From the NCBI GenBank assembly GCA_002166865.1, contig NHTQ01000001.1, positions 310,001 to 374,000 of the forward strand: a stretch of DNA of 64,000 nt. The letters are read 5' to 3'. The translations under genes and the position numbers were made by a program. This stretch comes from Rhodobacteraceae bacterium WFHF2C18 (GTDB lineage: Bacteria; Pseudomonadota; Alphaproteobacteria; Rhodobacterales; Rhodobacteraceae). Under the pieces are notes generated by a model. The model made no database searches. It worked only from the letters and a program-made list of their open reading frames with translations, and was not told where the DNA came from. This document shows positions 56,991-64,000 of the stretch, piece after piece. Each line of letters begins with the position of its first letter. Position 1 is the stretch's first letter.

Positions 56991-57042
56991 ATAGTCCAAC
57001 AGGGAGGTATGATGGTGACGCGCTGTTCAGTGTCACCGTCAC
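56962..57042 (-). ncRNA. Candidate small RNA downstream of the LysR gene
   Basis: On the minus strand a -35-like TTGATT (57077-57072) and a weak -10-like TACCTG (57054-57049), 17 bases apart, would start an RNA of about 80 bases. It would have a hairpin GGTGAC/GTCACC (57037-57032 with 57019-57014), an unpaired stretch containing CCTCCC that could pair with Shine-Dalgarno sequences, and the strong T8 terminator. It could equally be the 3' end of the LysR mRNA, from which small RNAs are sometimes cut. Confidence 0.45.
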
Positions 57043-57139
57043 ACCGGGCAGGTATTCGGGATGTCCGCGCCAATCAAGGGAAATTATGTCGCATTTGCAG
57101 CATGCCCGCTATGCGTGCGTTGCATGACTGCCAATAAAA

Positions 57140-58045
57140 TCAGCCAACTGCCTGTTCACGCAGCTTTTTGCGATACGAGATGATCTCCTCCTGGACGAAG
57201 TCGCGAAAGGCCGCGATGCGCTTGGAATGGCGCAGTTCCTCGGGGTACGCCAGAAAGACCGGGACTTCGACGGATTCGACGTCCGGAAGGACGCGAACGA
57301 GATCCGGGAAATCGTGGACCAGGTAGTCGGGCAGCACGCCGATGCCGAGGTCGTGCAGCACACCCTGAAGCACGCCGTAGTAGTTGTTGACCGTCAGCAG
57401 GGATGGCACGTCATGGGTCATCAGTTCGTTGACGAGGGTCGCGCCGGCCCCCACCTGCGCCGAGCTGGGGTTCTGGCAGATGAGCCGGTGATGCTGCAGA
57501 TCCTCCAGCGAGGTCGGCGTTCCCCGGCTTGCAAGGTAATTCGGCGAGGCATACAGGCACATGTGCACGCTCATCAGCCTTTTCCGGATCAGGTCGGCCT
57601 GGCTGGGTTCCTTCATGCGGATGGCCACGTCCGCCTCGCGCATGGGCAGGTCGAGCACGCGTTCCTCGAGCATCAGGTCGATCTTGAGGTCGGGGTAGCG
57701 TTCGTAAAGCTGGGGCAGGCGCGGGGCCAGCCAGAGCGTGCCGAAGCCGATGGTCGTGGTCACGCGCAGTTCGCCAAAGACCTCTTCCTCGCTGTCGCGG
57801 ATACGCGCGGTGGCGGCATCGAGCCGCTTCATCATGGCACGGGTCGCGTCGAACAGCAGTTCCCCCTGTTCGGTGAGAATCAGCCCGCGCGCGTGCCGGT
57901 GGAAAAGCGTGGCGTTCAGCGATTCTTCGAGCGCGCGGACCTGACGGGACACCGCGGACTGGGACAGGTGCAGTTGATCGCCGGCATGCGTAAGGCTGCC
58001 GGCATCCGCGACGGCGTGAAAGATCCTGAGCTTGTCCCAATCCAT
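57140..58045 (-). CDS. LysR family transcriptional regulator
   Basis: A 301-residue LysR-type regulator: N-terminal winged helix (MDWDKLRIFHAVADAGSLT, SQSAVSRQVRALEESL) and a C-terminal periplasmic-binding-like effector domain from about residue 95. It is divergent from the indolepyruvate oxidoreductase gene, with a TAGGTCAT/ATGACCTA palindrome between them, so that gene is its probable target, along with autoregulation. The effector is unknown. Confidence 0.93.
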   Translation of the reverse strand: MDWDKLRIFHAVADAGSLTHAGDQLHLSQSAVSRQVRALEESLNATLFHRHARGLILTEQGELLFDATRAMMKRLDAATARIRDSEEEVFGELRVTTTIGFGTLWLAPRLPQLYERYPDLKIDLMLEERVLDLPMREADVAIRMKEPSQADLIRKRLMSVHMCLYASPNYLASRGTPTSLEDLQHHRLICQNPSSAQVGAGATLVNELMTHDVPSLLTVNNYYGVLQGVLHDLGIGVLPDYLVHDFPDLVRVLPDVESVEVPVFLAYPEELRHSKRIAAFRDFVQEEIISYRKKLREQAVG

Positions 58046-58147
58046 GGCGGCAACTTTCGATTCGAGGGCGGCTTTCCGAGCGCAATAGCAGAGGCGTTAC
58101 GACATCATATAGGCACGCCCTGCCGTCTTTGTAGAATTTCTCCTTTA

Positions 58148-58168
58148 TAGGTCATTAATTATGACCTA
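58148..58168. promoter_or_regulatory. Candidate LysR operator before the indolepyruvate oxidoreductase gene
   Basis: TAGGTCAT (58148-58155) and ATGACCTA (58161-58168) are perfect inverted arms with a 5-base spacer, in a locally AT-rich stretch. A -10-like TATATT follows at 58178-58183, so the palindrome covers the -35 position, as expected for an activator site. Its T-N11-A core also suits LysR proteins. Confidence 0.65.
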
Positions 58169-58218
58169 AAATCACTCTATATTGAGGCGAGGCGCGTTGC
58201 GCCGAAGGGAGGCCCCGA

Positions 58219-61200
58219 ATGACCAAACACCAGGTATCCTTGAGCGACCGGTTCGATCTGGAGAAATCGCCGGTGCTGCTGAACGGAACCCAGGCGCTGG
58301 TGCGGCTGATGCTGATGCAGAAGGCGCGCGACCGGCAGGCCGGGCTGAACACCGCCGGCTACGTCACCGGCTACCGCGGATCCCCCCTGGGCGCCGTGGA
58401 CCTGCAAATGGGCCGGGCTCAGAAGCTGCTTTCGGAAAACGACGTGCTGTTCCAGCCGGGCCTGAACGAGGATCTGGCCGCCACCGCGCTCTGGGGCAGC
58501 CAGCAGGCCGAATTGCGCGGCGAGGGCAAATACGATGGTGTTTTCGGGCTGTGGTACGGCAAGGGCCCCGGCGTGGACCGTTCGGGCGACGTGATGCGGC
58601 ATGCCAACATGGCCGGCACCTCGAAGCACGGCGGGGTGCTGATGGCCATGGGGGACGACCACACCGGCGAAAGCTCCACCACCTGTCACCAGTCGGATTG
58701 GGCCCTGGTGGATGCCTATATGCCGGTCCTGTCGCCGGCCGGCGTGCAGGAGATTCTGGATTACGGGCTTTACGGCTGGGCGCTCAGCCGCTTCGCGGGC
58801 GTGTGGTGCGGGCTGAAGACGATGAAGGACACCGTGGAGGTGACCAGCGTGGTTGACGGCCGCCCGGACCGCATGCAGTTCGTCCGCCCCGATTTCGCCA
58901 TGCCCGAGGACGGGCTGAACATCCGGCTGGGCGACCACTGGGTGCCGCAGGAAGCGCGGATGATCGATTACAAGCGCTACGCCGCCGAGGCCTTCAGCCA
59001 TGCCAACGGGATGGACAAGCGCGTCTGGGGCAAGCCCGGCGCGAAGATCGGTTTCGTCGCCGCCGGCAAGAACTGGCTGGACCTGACGCATGCCCTGGAC
59101 ATGCTGGGCATCGACGCGGCCGAGGCCGAGCGGCTGGGTCTGACCACCTACAAGGTCGGCCAGACCTTCCCGATGGACATGAAGGGCTTTCACGACTGGG
59201 CCGAAGGGCTTGAGCTGATCGTGGTCGTCGAGGAAAAGCGCAAGCTGATCGAGATCCAGATCAAGGAGGCGATCTTCGACGACCGGCGGGGGCGGCGCGT
59301 CTACGGCTGGTACAAGGGCGGGGCTGGTACCCTGCACACCGAGGAATTGTTTCCGACGCGCATGGCGCTCGACCCGGTGATGATCGCCGAGAAGATCGGG
59401 CAGATCCTCGTCGAGGAAGGGCGCGGCACCGATAGCGTCAAGGCCGGCCTGGATCTTGTTGAAGAGGCACGGGAATCCGACAACGCCGAGGAGATCGCCG
59501 CGCGGCTGCCCTATTTCTGCGCGGGCTGTCCGCACAACACCTCGACCACGCTGCCGGAGGGGAGCCGGGCCTATGCCGGCATCGGCTGCCACATCATGGC
59601 GCTGTGGATGGACCGCGAGACGAGCGGCTACACGCACATGGGCGGCGAGGGCGCGAACTGGATCGGCGAAGCGCCCTTCTCGCAGCGCGATCACGTGTTC
59701 CAGAACCTCGGCGACGGCACCTACAACCACTCCGGCATCCTCGCGATCCGGGCCGCGATCGCCGCGGGGACGAACATCACCTACAAGATCCTGTACAATG
59801 ACGCCGTGGCGATGACCGGCGGACAGGCCAACGAGGGCGATCTGACACCCGACGAGATCGCGCGCGAACTGCAGGCCATGGGGGTGCGGCACGTCGCCGT
59901 GGTCTTCGACGAAAAGGAAGAGCCCGAGCGCGGCGACTTCCCGCGTGATGTCGCGTGGCATCCGCGATCCGAGCTGCAGGACTTTCAGGAGAAGTTCAAG
60001 GAAATCAATGGTGTTTCGGCCATAATTTACGTGCAGACCTGCGCCGCCGAGAAACGTCGCCGGCGCAAGCGCGGCACCTTTCCCGATCCCGACAAGCGGG
60101 TCTTCATCAACACCGATGTCTGCGAGGGCTGCGGCGATTGCGGCGTGCAGTCGAACTGCGTGGCGATCGTGCCGGTTGAGACGGAACTGGACCGCAAGCG
60201 CGCCATCGACCAGTCCACCTGCAACAAGGACTACAGCTGCCTCAAGGGGTTCTGCCCCTCCTTCGTAACGCTGGAGGGGGCCGAGGTCCGCAAGGAGGCC
60301 GCGACCGAGCTGGACCTGCCCGATCTGCCCGAGCCCGAGCTTCCCAGGATAGAGGGCACGCACAATTGCGTCATCACCGGCGTGGGCGGCACCGGGGTGG
60401 TGACGGTCGGCGCGGTGATGGCCCAGGCCGCCCAGATCGACGGCAAGGGCGCCGGCATGATGGAAATGGCCGGCCTTGCCCAGAAAGGCGGGGCCGTGCA
60501 CATCCACTGCCGCATCGCGGAGAAGCCGGAGGACATCAGTGCCATCCGCGTGGCCACCGGCGAGGCGGACGCGCTGATCGGCGGGGACCTGGTGGTTTCG
60601 GCCGGGGCCAAGACGCTGGGGCTGACCCGGCCGGGTCGGACCGGGGCGGTGGTCAACAGCCACGAGACGATGACCGGGGATTTCACCCGCGACACCGATT
60701 TCCGCCTGCCGACCGAGCGGCTGGAACTGGCGCTGGAGCGGCGGCTGAAGGACGACCTGCTTCTCGTGGACACGATCGCACTGGCCCACGCGACGATGGG
60801 CGATTCGATCTTTTCGAACATGATGGTCTTCGGCGCGGCCTGGCAGAAAGGGCTGGTGCCGCTGACCCACGAGGCGATCACGGCGGCCATCGAGCTCAAC
60901 GGCGCGGCCGTCCGGCAGAACCTGCGCGCCTTCGAGATCGGGCGTTGGGCCGCGGCCTACCCCGACGAGGCCGAAAAGCTGCTCGCGCCGAACGTGGTCG
61001 AGATGCCCCGGTCGCTGGAGGAAAAGATCGCCTACCGCGCCGATCACCTGGAGGCCTACCAGGGCAAGCGCCTGGCCCGGCGCTACCGCAAGATGGTGGA
61101 CAGCGTGGAGGATGCGGAACTGCGCACCGCGCTGGCCGAGGGCTATCACAAGCTGCTGTCCTACAAGGACGAATACGAGGTGGCCCGGCTTCTGCTGACC

Positions 61201-61638
61201 ACGCGCGAGAAGGCGCAGGCGGAATTCGCCGGCGACTTCCGCATGACCTTTCACATGGCGCCGCCCCTGCTGGCGCGGAAGGGGCCCGACGGGCGGCCGC
61301 AGAAGCGCGAATTCGGCCCCTGGATGGAGCGGCCGCTGCGGTGGCTGGCCAAGCTGAAGGTGCTGCGCGGCACGCCCTTCGACATCTTCGGCTACTCCGA
61401 GGACCGCAAGCTGGAGCGTGCGCTGATCAAGCAGTACGAGCGCGACATGGCCGAAGTCCTGCCCAAACTGGATGACAAGACCCGCGAGGCCATCGTGGCG
61501 CTGGCCCGGCTGCCCATGCAGATCCGGGGCTTCGGCCCCGTGAAGGCCCGCAACGAGGCGCAAGCCGCCAAGCGGCGCGAGGAACTGCTGGCGACGATCC
61601 GGGCGGGGGGCGAGGATGTGGCGCGCGCGGCACAGTGA
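58219..61638 (+). CDS. Indolepyruvate:ferredoxin oxidoreductase, fused alpha-beta form
   Basis: A 1139-residue 2-oxoacid:ferredoxin oxidoreductase, oxidatively decarboxylating aryl pyruvates (indolepyruvate, phenylpyruvate) to acyl-CoA with ferredoxin as acceptor. The N-terminal half corresponds to IorA with TPP-binding features (GYRGSPLGAVD near 55, MGGEGANWIGEAPF). A 4Fe-4S cluster motif (CEGCGDCGVQSNC, then later CNKDYSC and GFCPSF) is near residues 635-680, and the C-terminal half is IorB-like, starting at ITGVGGTGVVTVG. AGGGAGG precedes the ATG. Fusion of both subunits is usual in aerobic proteobacteria. Confidence 0.93.
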   Translation: MTKHQVSLSDRFDLEKSPVLLNGTQALVRLMLMQKARDRQAGLNTAGYVTGYRGSPLGAVDLQMGRAQKLLSENDVLFQPGLNEDLAATALWGSQQAELRGEGKYDGVFGLWYGKGPGVDRSGDVMRHANMAGTSKHGGVLMAMGDDHTGESSTTCHQSDWALVDAYMPVLSPAGVQEILDYGLYGWALSRFAGVWCGLKTMKDTVEVTSVVDGRPDRMQFVRPDFAMPEDGLNIRLGDHWVPQEARMIDYKRYAAEAFSHANGMDKRVWGKPGAKIGFVAAGKNWLDLTHALDMLGIDAAEAERLGLTTYKVGQTFPMDMKGFHDWAEGLELIVVVEEKRKLIEIQIKEAIFDDRRGRRVYGWYKGGAGTLHTEELFPTRMALDPVMIAEKIGQILVEEGRGTDSVKAGLDLVEEARESDNAEEIAARLPYFCAGCPHNTSTTLPEGSRAYAGIGCHIMALWMDRETSGYTHMGGEGANWIGEAPFSQRDHVFQNLGDGTYNHSGILAIRAAIAAGTNITYKILYNDAVAMTGGQANEGDLTPDEIARELQAMGVRHVAVVFDEKEEPERGDFPRDVAWHPRSELQDFQEKFKEINGVSAIIYVQTCAAEKRRRRKRGTFPDPDKRVFINTDVCEGCGDCGVQSNCVAIVPVETELDRKRAIDQSTCNKDYSCLKGFCPSFVTLEGAEVRKEAATELDLPDLPEPELPRIEGTHNCVITGVGGTGVVTVGAVMAQAAQIDGKGAGMMEMAGLAQKGGAVHIHCRIAEKPEDISAIRVATGEADALIGGDLVVSAGAKTLGLTRPGRTGAVVNSHETMTGDFTRDTDFRLPTERLELALERRLKDDLLLVDTIALAHATMGDSIFSNMMVFGAAWQKGLVPLTHEAITAAIELNGAAVRQNLRAFEIGRWAAAYPDEAEKLLAPNVVEMPRSLEEKIAYRADHLEAYQGKRLARRYRKMVDSVEDAELRTALAEGYHKLLSYKDEYEVARLLLTTREKAQAEFAGDFRMTFHMAPPLLARKGPDGRPQKREFGPWMERPLRWLAKLKVLRGTPFDIFGYSEDRKLERALIKQYERDMAEVLPKLDDKTREAIVALARLPMQIRGFGPVKARNEAQAAKRREELLATIRAGGEDVARAAQ

Positions 61639-61654
61639 GTGTCATGAAACCGTC
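61637..61654 (+). promoter_or_regulatory. Pho-box-like direct repeat before the acyltransferase gene
   Basis: GTGTCAT (61637-61643), four bases GAAA, then CCGTCAC (61648-61654): the 7-4-7 arrangement of a PhoB box (consensus CTGTCAT repeated every 11 bases). A -10-like TATCCA lies at 61661-61666, so the box occupies the -35 region, as at PhoB-activated promoters. It begins within the stop codon of the preceding gene. Confidence 0.6.
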
Positions 61655-61730
61655 ACGTGATCTATCCAGAACCGTCGCAGAACCTTAAAGGACAGGCGAA
61701 TCGCTTGATCCGGAGTGAACAGGACCCCCG

Positions 61731-62594
61731 ATGCGGCAGGACAGGCAGGTCGCGCGCGACATAAGTTATTCCTACTCGGCCCAGACACGCGGCGGCCGGG
61801 CGATGATCCGGACGATGGAGAACCTGACCGGCCGAATCCGGCTGATCAAGCGCGCCCGCGGCTACGAGCACGAGATCGCGGACGGCCGCGATTTCTGGCA
61901 GGTGATGGTGGACCGCTACGGCCTGACGCTGGACGTGATCGGCGGCAGCCTGTCCGACATCCCGCCCGAGGGGCCGCTGATCCTGATCGCCAACCATCCC
62001 TACGGGATTCTAGACGGGCTGATGATGGGGCATATCCTCAGCCAGACGCGCGGGGATTTCCGGATCCTGGCGCACCAGGTCTTCCGCAAGGCCGAGGATC
62101 TCAACCGCATCATCCTGCCGATCGACTTCGACGAGACGAAGGAGGCGGTGAAGCTGAACCTGCAGACGCGCAAGACCGCCCTGAGTTACCTGGACCAGGG
62201 GGGCGCGATCGGGATCTTCCCCGGTGGGACCGTCAGCACCGCGGCACGGCCCTTTGCCCAGCCCCTCGATCCGGGATGGCGCGGCTTTACCGCGCGGATG
62301 GTGGCCAAGTCCGATGCGACCGTCGTGCCGGTCTTCTTCGACGGGCATACCAGCCGGCTGTTCCAGATCGCCAGCCATCTGCATTATACCCTGCGCATGG
62401 GGCTGATGATCAAGGAGTTCGGCAAGCGGGTGGACACCTCGGTGCGCGTGGTGGTGGGGCCGCCCATCGGGCGCGACGCGCTGGAGGCGCGGGCAAGCGA
62501 CAGCAAATCTTTGATGGAATTCCTGCGCCACAAGACCTATGAGCTGTCGCCGAAGCCGGTGAACCCCAGCGACATCGGCTTCGAGTTCGAGTAG
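61731..62594 (+). CDS. Lysophospholipid acyltransferase family protein
   Basis: A 287-residue membrane-associated acyltransferase of the PlsC-like superfamily. The catalytic HX4D motif is NHPYGILDG near residue 88, and the substrate-binding motif is IFPGGTVS near 164 (normally FPEGTRS; the Glu is replaced by Gly). Alphaproteobacterial OlsA, the lyso-ornithine lipid acyltransferase, belongs to this superfamily, and a Pho-box-like sequence upstream would fit phosphate-starvation lipid remodelling; no olsB is in view. The substrate remains open. Confidence 0.85.
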   Translation: MRQDRQVARDISYSYSAQTRGGRAMIRTMENLTGRIRLIKRARGYEHEIADGRDFWQVMVDRYGLTLDVIGGSLSDIPPEGPLILIANHPYGILDGLMMGHILSQTRGDFRILAHQVFRKAEDLNRIILPIDFDETKEAVKLNLQTRKTALSYLDQGGAIGIFPGGTVSTAARPFAQPLDPGWRGFTARMVAKSDATVVPVFFDGHTSRLFQIASHLHYTLRMGLMIKEFGKRVDTSVRVVVGPPIGRDALEARASDSKSLMEFLRHKTYELSPKPVNPSDIGFEFE

Positions 62595-62610
62595 CACCCG
62601 GGAACACGCC

Positions 62611-63423
62611 ATGGCAGTGGGACTTTTCGACAGCGGGCTCGGCGGCCTGACCGTGCTGGACGCGGTGGAAAAACGGCTGCCCGAGGTGCCTTTCGTCTAT
62701 TACGGTGACAACCTGCATGCGCCCTACGGCGTGCGGGACGCCGATGACATCTACGAGCTCACCAAGCGCGGGGTCGAGCGGTTGTGGCAGTCGGGGTGCG
62801 ATCTGGTGATCCTGGCCTGCAACACGGCCTCGGCCGCCGCCCTGCGCCGGATGCAGGAGGCCTGGGTCCCGCGCGACAAGCGGGTTCTGGGCGTCTTCGT
62901 GCCCCTGATCGAGGCGCTGACCGAGCGGCAGTGGGGCGACAACTCCCCCCCGCGGGAAGTGGCGCTCAAGCATGTCGCGCTTTTCGCCACGCCCGCGACG
63001 GTGGCCAGCCGCGCCTTCCAGCGCGAACTGGCTTTCCGTGCCATCGGCGTGGACGTGGAGGCGCAGGCCTGCGGCGGGGTCGTGGATGCCATAGAGGAGG
63101 GCGATCAGATCCTGGCCGAAGCGCTGGTGCGCTCCCACGTCGAGGCGCTGCAGCGCAAGATGCCGCGCCCGCAGGCGGCGGTTCTGGGCTGCACGCATTA
63201 CCCGCTGTTGGAGCCGGCTTTCCAGGCGGCGCTCGGGCCGGAGGTTCAGGTGTACAGCCAGGCCAACCTGGTGGCCGCGAGCCTGGCCGATTACCTCCAG
63301 CGCCATCCCGGCATGGTCGGGCCGGGCCGCGAGCGCGCCTTCCTGACAACCGGAGATCCCGCGCGGATCTCGTCTCGGGCGACGGCGTTCATGCGCCGCG
63401 AGATGGTGTTCCAGCCGGCCTGA
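62611..63423 (+). CDS. murI: Glutamate racemase
   Basis: Supplies D-glutamate for peptidoglycan. The 270-residue protein has the family N-terminus [14 protein letters not shown] and the two catalytic cysteines: Cys70 in [12 protein letters not shown] and the one in [10 protein letters not shown] near residue 191. It follows the acyltransferase gene by 16 bases on the same strand and may share its transcript. Confidence 0.95.
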   Translation: MAVGLFDSGLGGLTVLDAVEKRLPEVPFVYYGDNLHAPYGVRDADDIYELTKRGVERLWQSGCDLVILACNTASAAALRRMQEAWVPRDKRVLGVFVPLIEALTERQWGDNSPPREVALKHVALFATPATVASRAFQRELAFRAIGVDVEAQACGGVVDAIEEGDQILAEALVRSHVEALQRKMPRPQAAVLGCTHYPLLEPAFQAALGPEVQVYSQANLVAASLADYLQRHPGMVGPGRERAFLTTGDPARISSRATAFMRREMVFQPA

Positions 63424-63512
63424 CCCGGCGGCCACGGTGAGCGGCCCTGCCGCATTGCGGGGCGGGCGGCATTTGTCTAAACCCGTTGCAACTGGTTGAG
63501 ACGAGGCTTCCC

Positions 63513-64000
63513 ATGCCCCATAAAATCGCGATCCTGGGCGCCAGCGGCTACACCGGCGCGGAACTGGTCCGCCTGATCGCCACGCACCCCGCGATGGAGA
63601 TCGCGGCGCTGGCGGCCAACTCCAAGGCGGGCCAAAGCATGGCGCAGGTCTTTCCGCATCTGCGTCATCTGGATCTGCCGGATCTGGTAACCGTGGGCGA
63701 CATCGATTTCGCCGGGATCGATCTGTGCTTTTGCGCCTTGCCCCATGCCACCAGCCAGGCGGTGATCCGCGAGTTGCCCGGGGATTTGCGGATCGTCGAT
63801 CTGAGCGCCGATTTCCGTTTGCGCGATCCCGAGGACTACGCGCGCTGGTACGGCAATGCGCATGCCGCGCCCGAGTGCCAGGCCGAGGCCGTCTACGGCC
63901 TGACAGAGTTCTACCGCGAAGAGATCCGCGCCGCGCGCCTGGTGGCCGGCACGGGCTGCAACGCTGCCACCGGGCAGTATGCGCTGCGCCCGCTCATCGC
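63513..64000 (+). CDS. argC: N-acetyl-gamma-glutamyl-phosphate reductase (3' end outside window)
   Basis: Third step of arginine synthesis, reducing N-acetylglutamyl phosphate to the semialdehyde with NADPH. The first 162 codons are present: the dinucleotide motif [16 protein letters not shown], the LPHATSQ stretch, [11 protein letters not shown], and the catalytic Cys in [13 protein letters not shown]. The usual family version of this last motif is NPGCYPT; the variant keeps the Cys. The gene runs off the window at 64000. ATG at 63513 fits the family N-terminus. Confidence 0.93.
   Translation, partial: MPHKIAILGASGYTGAELVRLIATHPAMEIAALAANSKAGQSMAQVFPHLRHLDLPDLVTVGDIDFAGIDLCFCALPHATSQAVIRELPGDLRIVDLSADFRLRDPEDYARWYGNAHAAPECQAEAVYGLTEFYREEIRAARLVAGTGCNAATGQYALRPLI

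Noticed and set aside
57009-57137. A 42-codon plus-strand frame after AGGGAGGT (starting MMVTRCSVSP).
   Set aside because: The ribosome-like sequence is too close to the ATG and the peptide has no recognisable character; the minus-strand structure explains the same bases better.
58177-61563. A 1128-codon open frame antisense to the indolepyruvate oxidoreductase gene.
   Set aside because: Long antisense frames are expected in very GC-rich coding DNA; the plus-strand product has full family motifs and the antisense one has none.

Overview
The window is a gene-dense, very GC-rich stretch of an alphaproteobacterial chromosome. It most likely comes from the order Rhodobacterales (Roseobacter/Paracoccus relatives). 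The evidence is family-level: a TakP-type TRAP transporter, an RSP_2648-type PIN protein, DUF6778, DUF2852 and DUF4167 proteins, a fused indolepyruvate:ferredoxin oxidoreductase, a Grx4/BolA pair and a Fur/Mur-type regulator without the usual CxxC zinc site. Genes are closely packed, often with 4-base ATGA or GTGA overlaps. I saw no tRNA, rRNA, CRISPR array, insertion sequence or prophage gene. It reads as core chromosome rather than a mobile island.

Layout. 1-6600: 3' part of a class A penicillin-binding protein, release factor 2, an amidase, a DUF2189 membrane protein and a methyltransferase. 6646-10780 (minus): a Rieske oxygenase with a small overlapping partner, then the acetolactate synthase genes ilvI-ilvH behind a promoter, a 15-residue leader peptide rich in branched-chain residues, and a terminator/antiterminator pair. 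10876-17600: a Cache-domain histidine kinase and NarL-type regulator, divergent from a TRAP operon with an unusually large DctM. 17700-20145 (minus): Bpt leucyltransferase, RDD and DUF2852 proteins, a YbaK-type deacylase. 20228-25831 (plus): glnE, a small conserved protein, a DUF6778 lipoprotein, an RlmI-like methyltransferase and a PIN protein. 25903-28971 (minus): an M48 protease, an M24 protein related to ectoine hydrolase, a radical SAM protein.

29120-32861 (plus) is a zwf-pgl-pgi operon feeding glucose 6-phosphate into the Entner-Doudoroff/pentose phosphate routes. 32907-37499 holds fasciclin, cupin, two small lipoproteins, enolase, a DMT transporter and a Fur-family regulator. 37828-44690: DEAD-box helicase, a remnant of a Na+/H+ antiporter, an EEP nuclease, a DUF2238-like membrane protein, SelO, GNAT, nucleoside hydrolase, MazG. 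44753-50378: M20 amidohydrolase, agmatinase-family enzyme, DUF1499, prfA-prmC, DUF4167. 50450-54501 (minus): purL, a cupredoxin, bolA, a small membrane protein and monothiol glutaredoxin. 54761-64000: diaminopropionate ammonia-lyase-like enzyme with an M24 peptidase, a LysR regulator divergent from indolepyruvate oxidoreductase, an acyltransferase behind a Pho-box-like site, murI, and the 5' part of argC.

I found no wholly new multi-gene system. The most informative non-gene signals are the ilv attenuator, two inverted copies of a CGTACG palindromic repeat at convergent gene ends, a pair of ATGTGAA inverted repeats before the DUF2852 gene, a Pho-box-like site before the acyltransferase, a candidate small RNA downstream of the LysR gene, and a reading frame that could tether Grx4 to the membrane.
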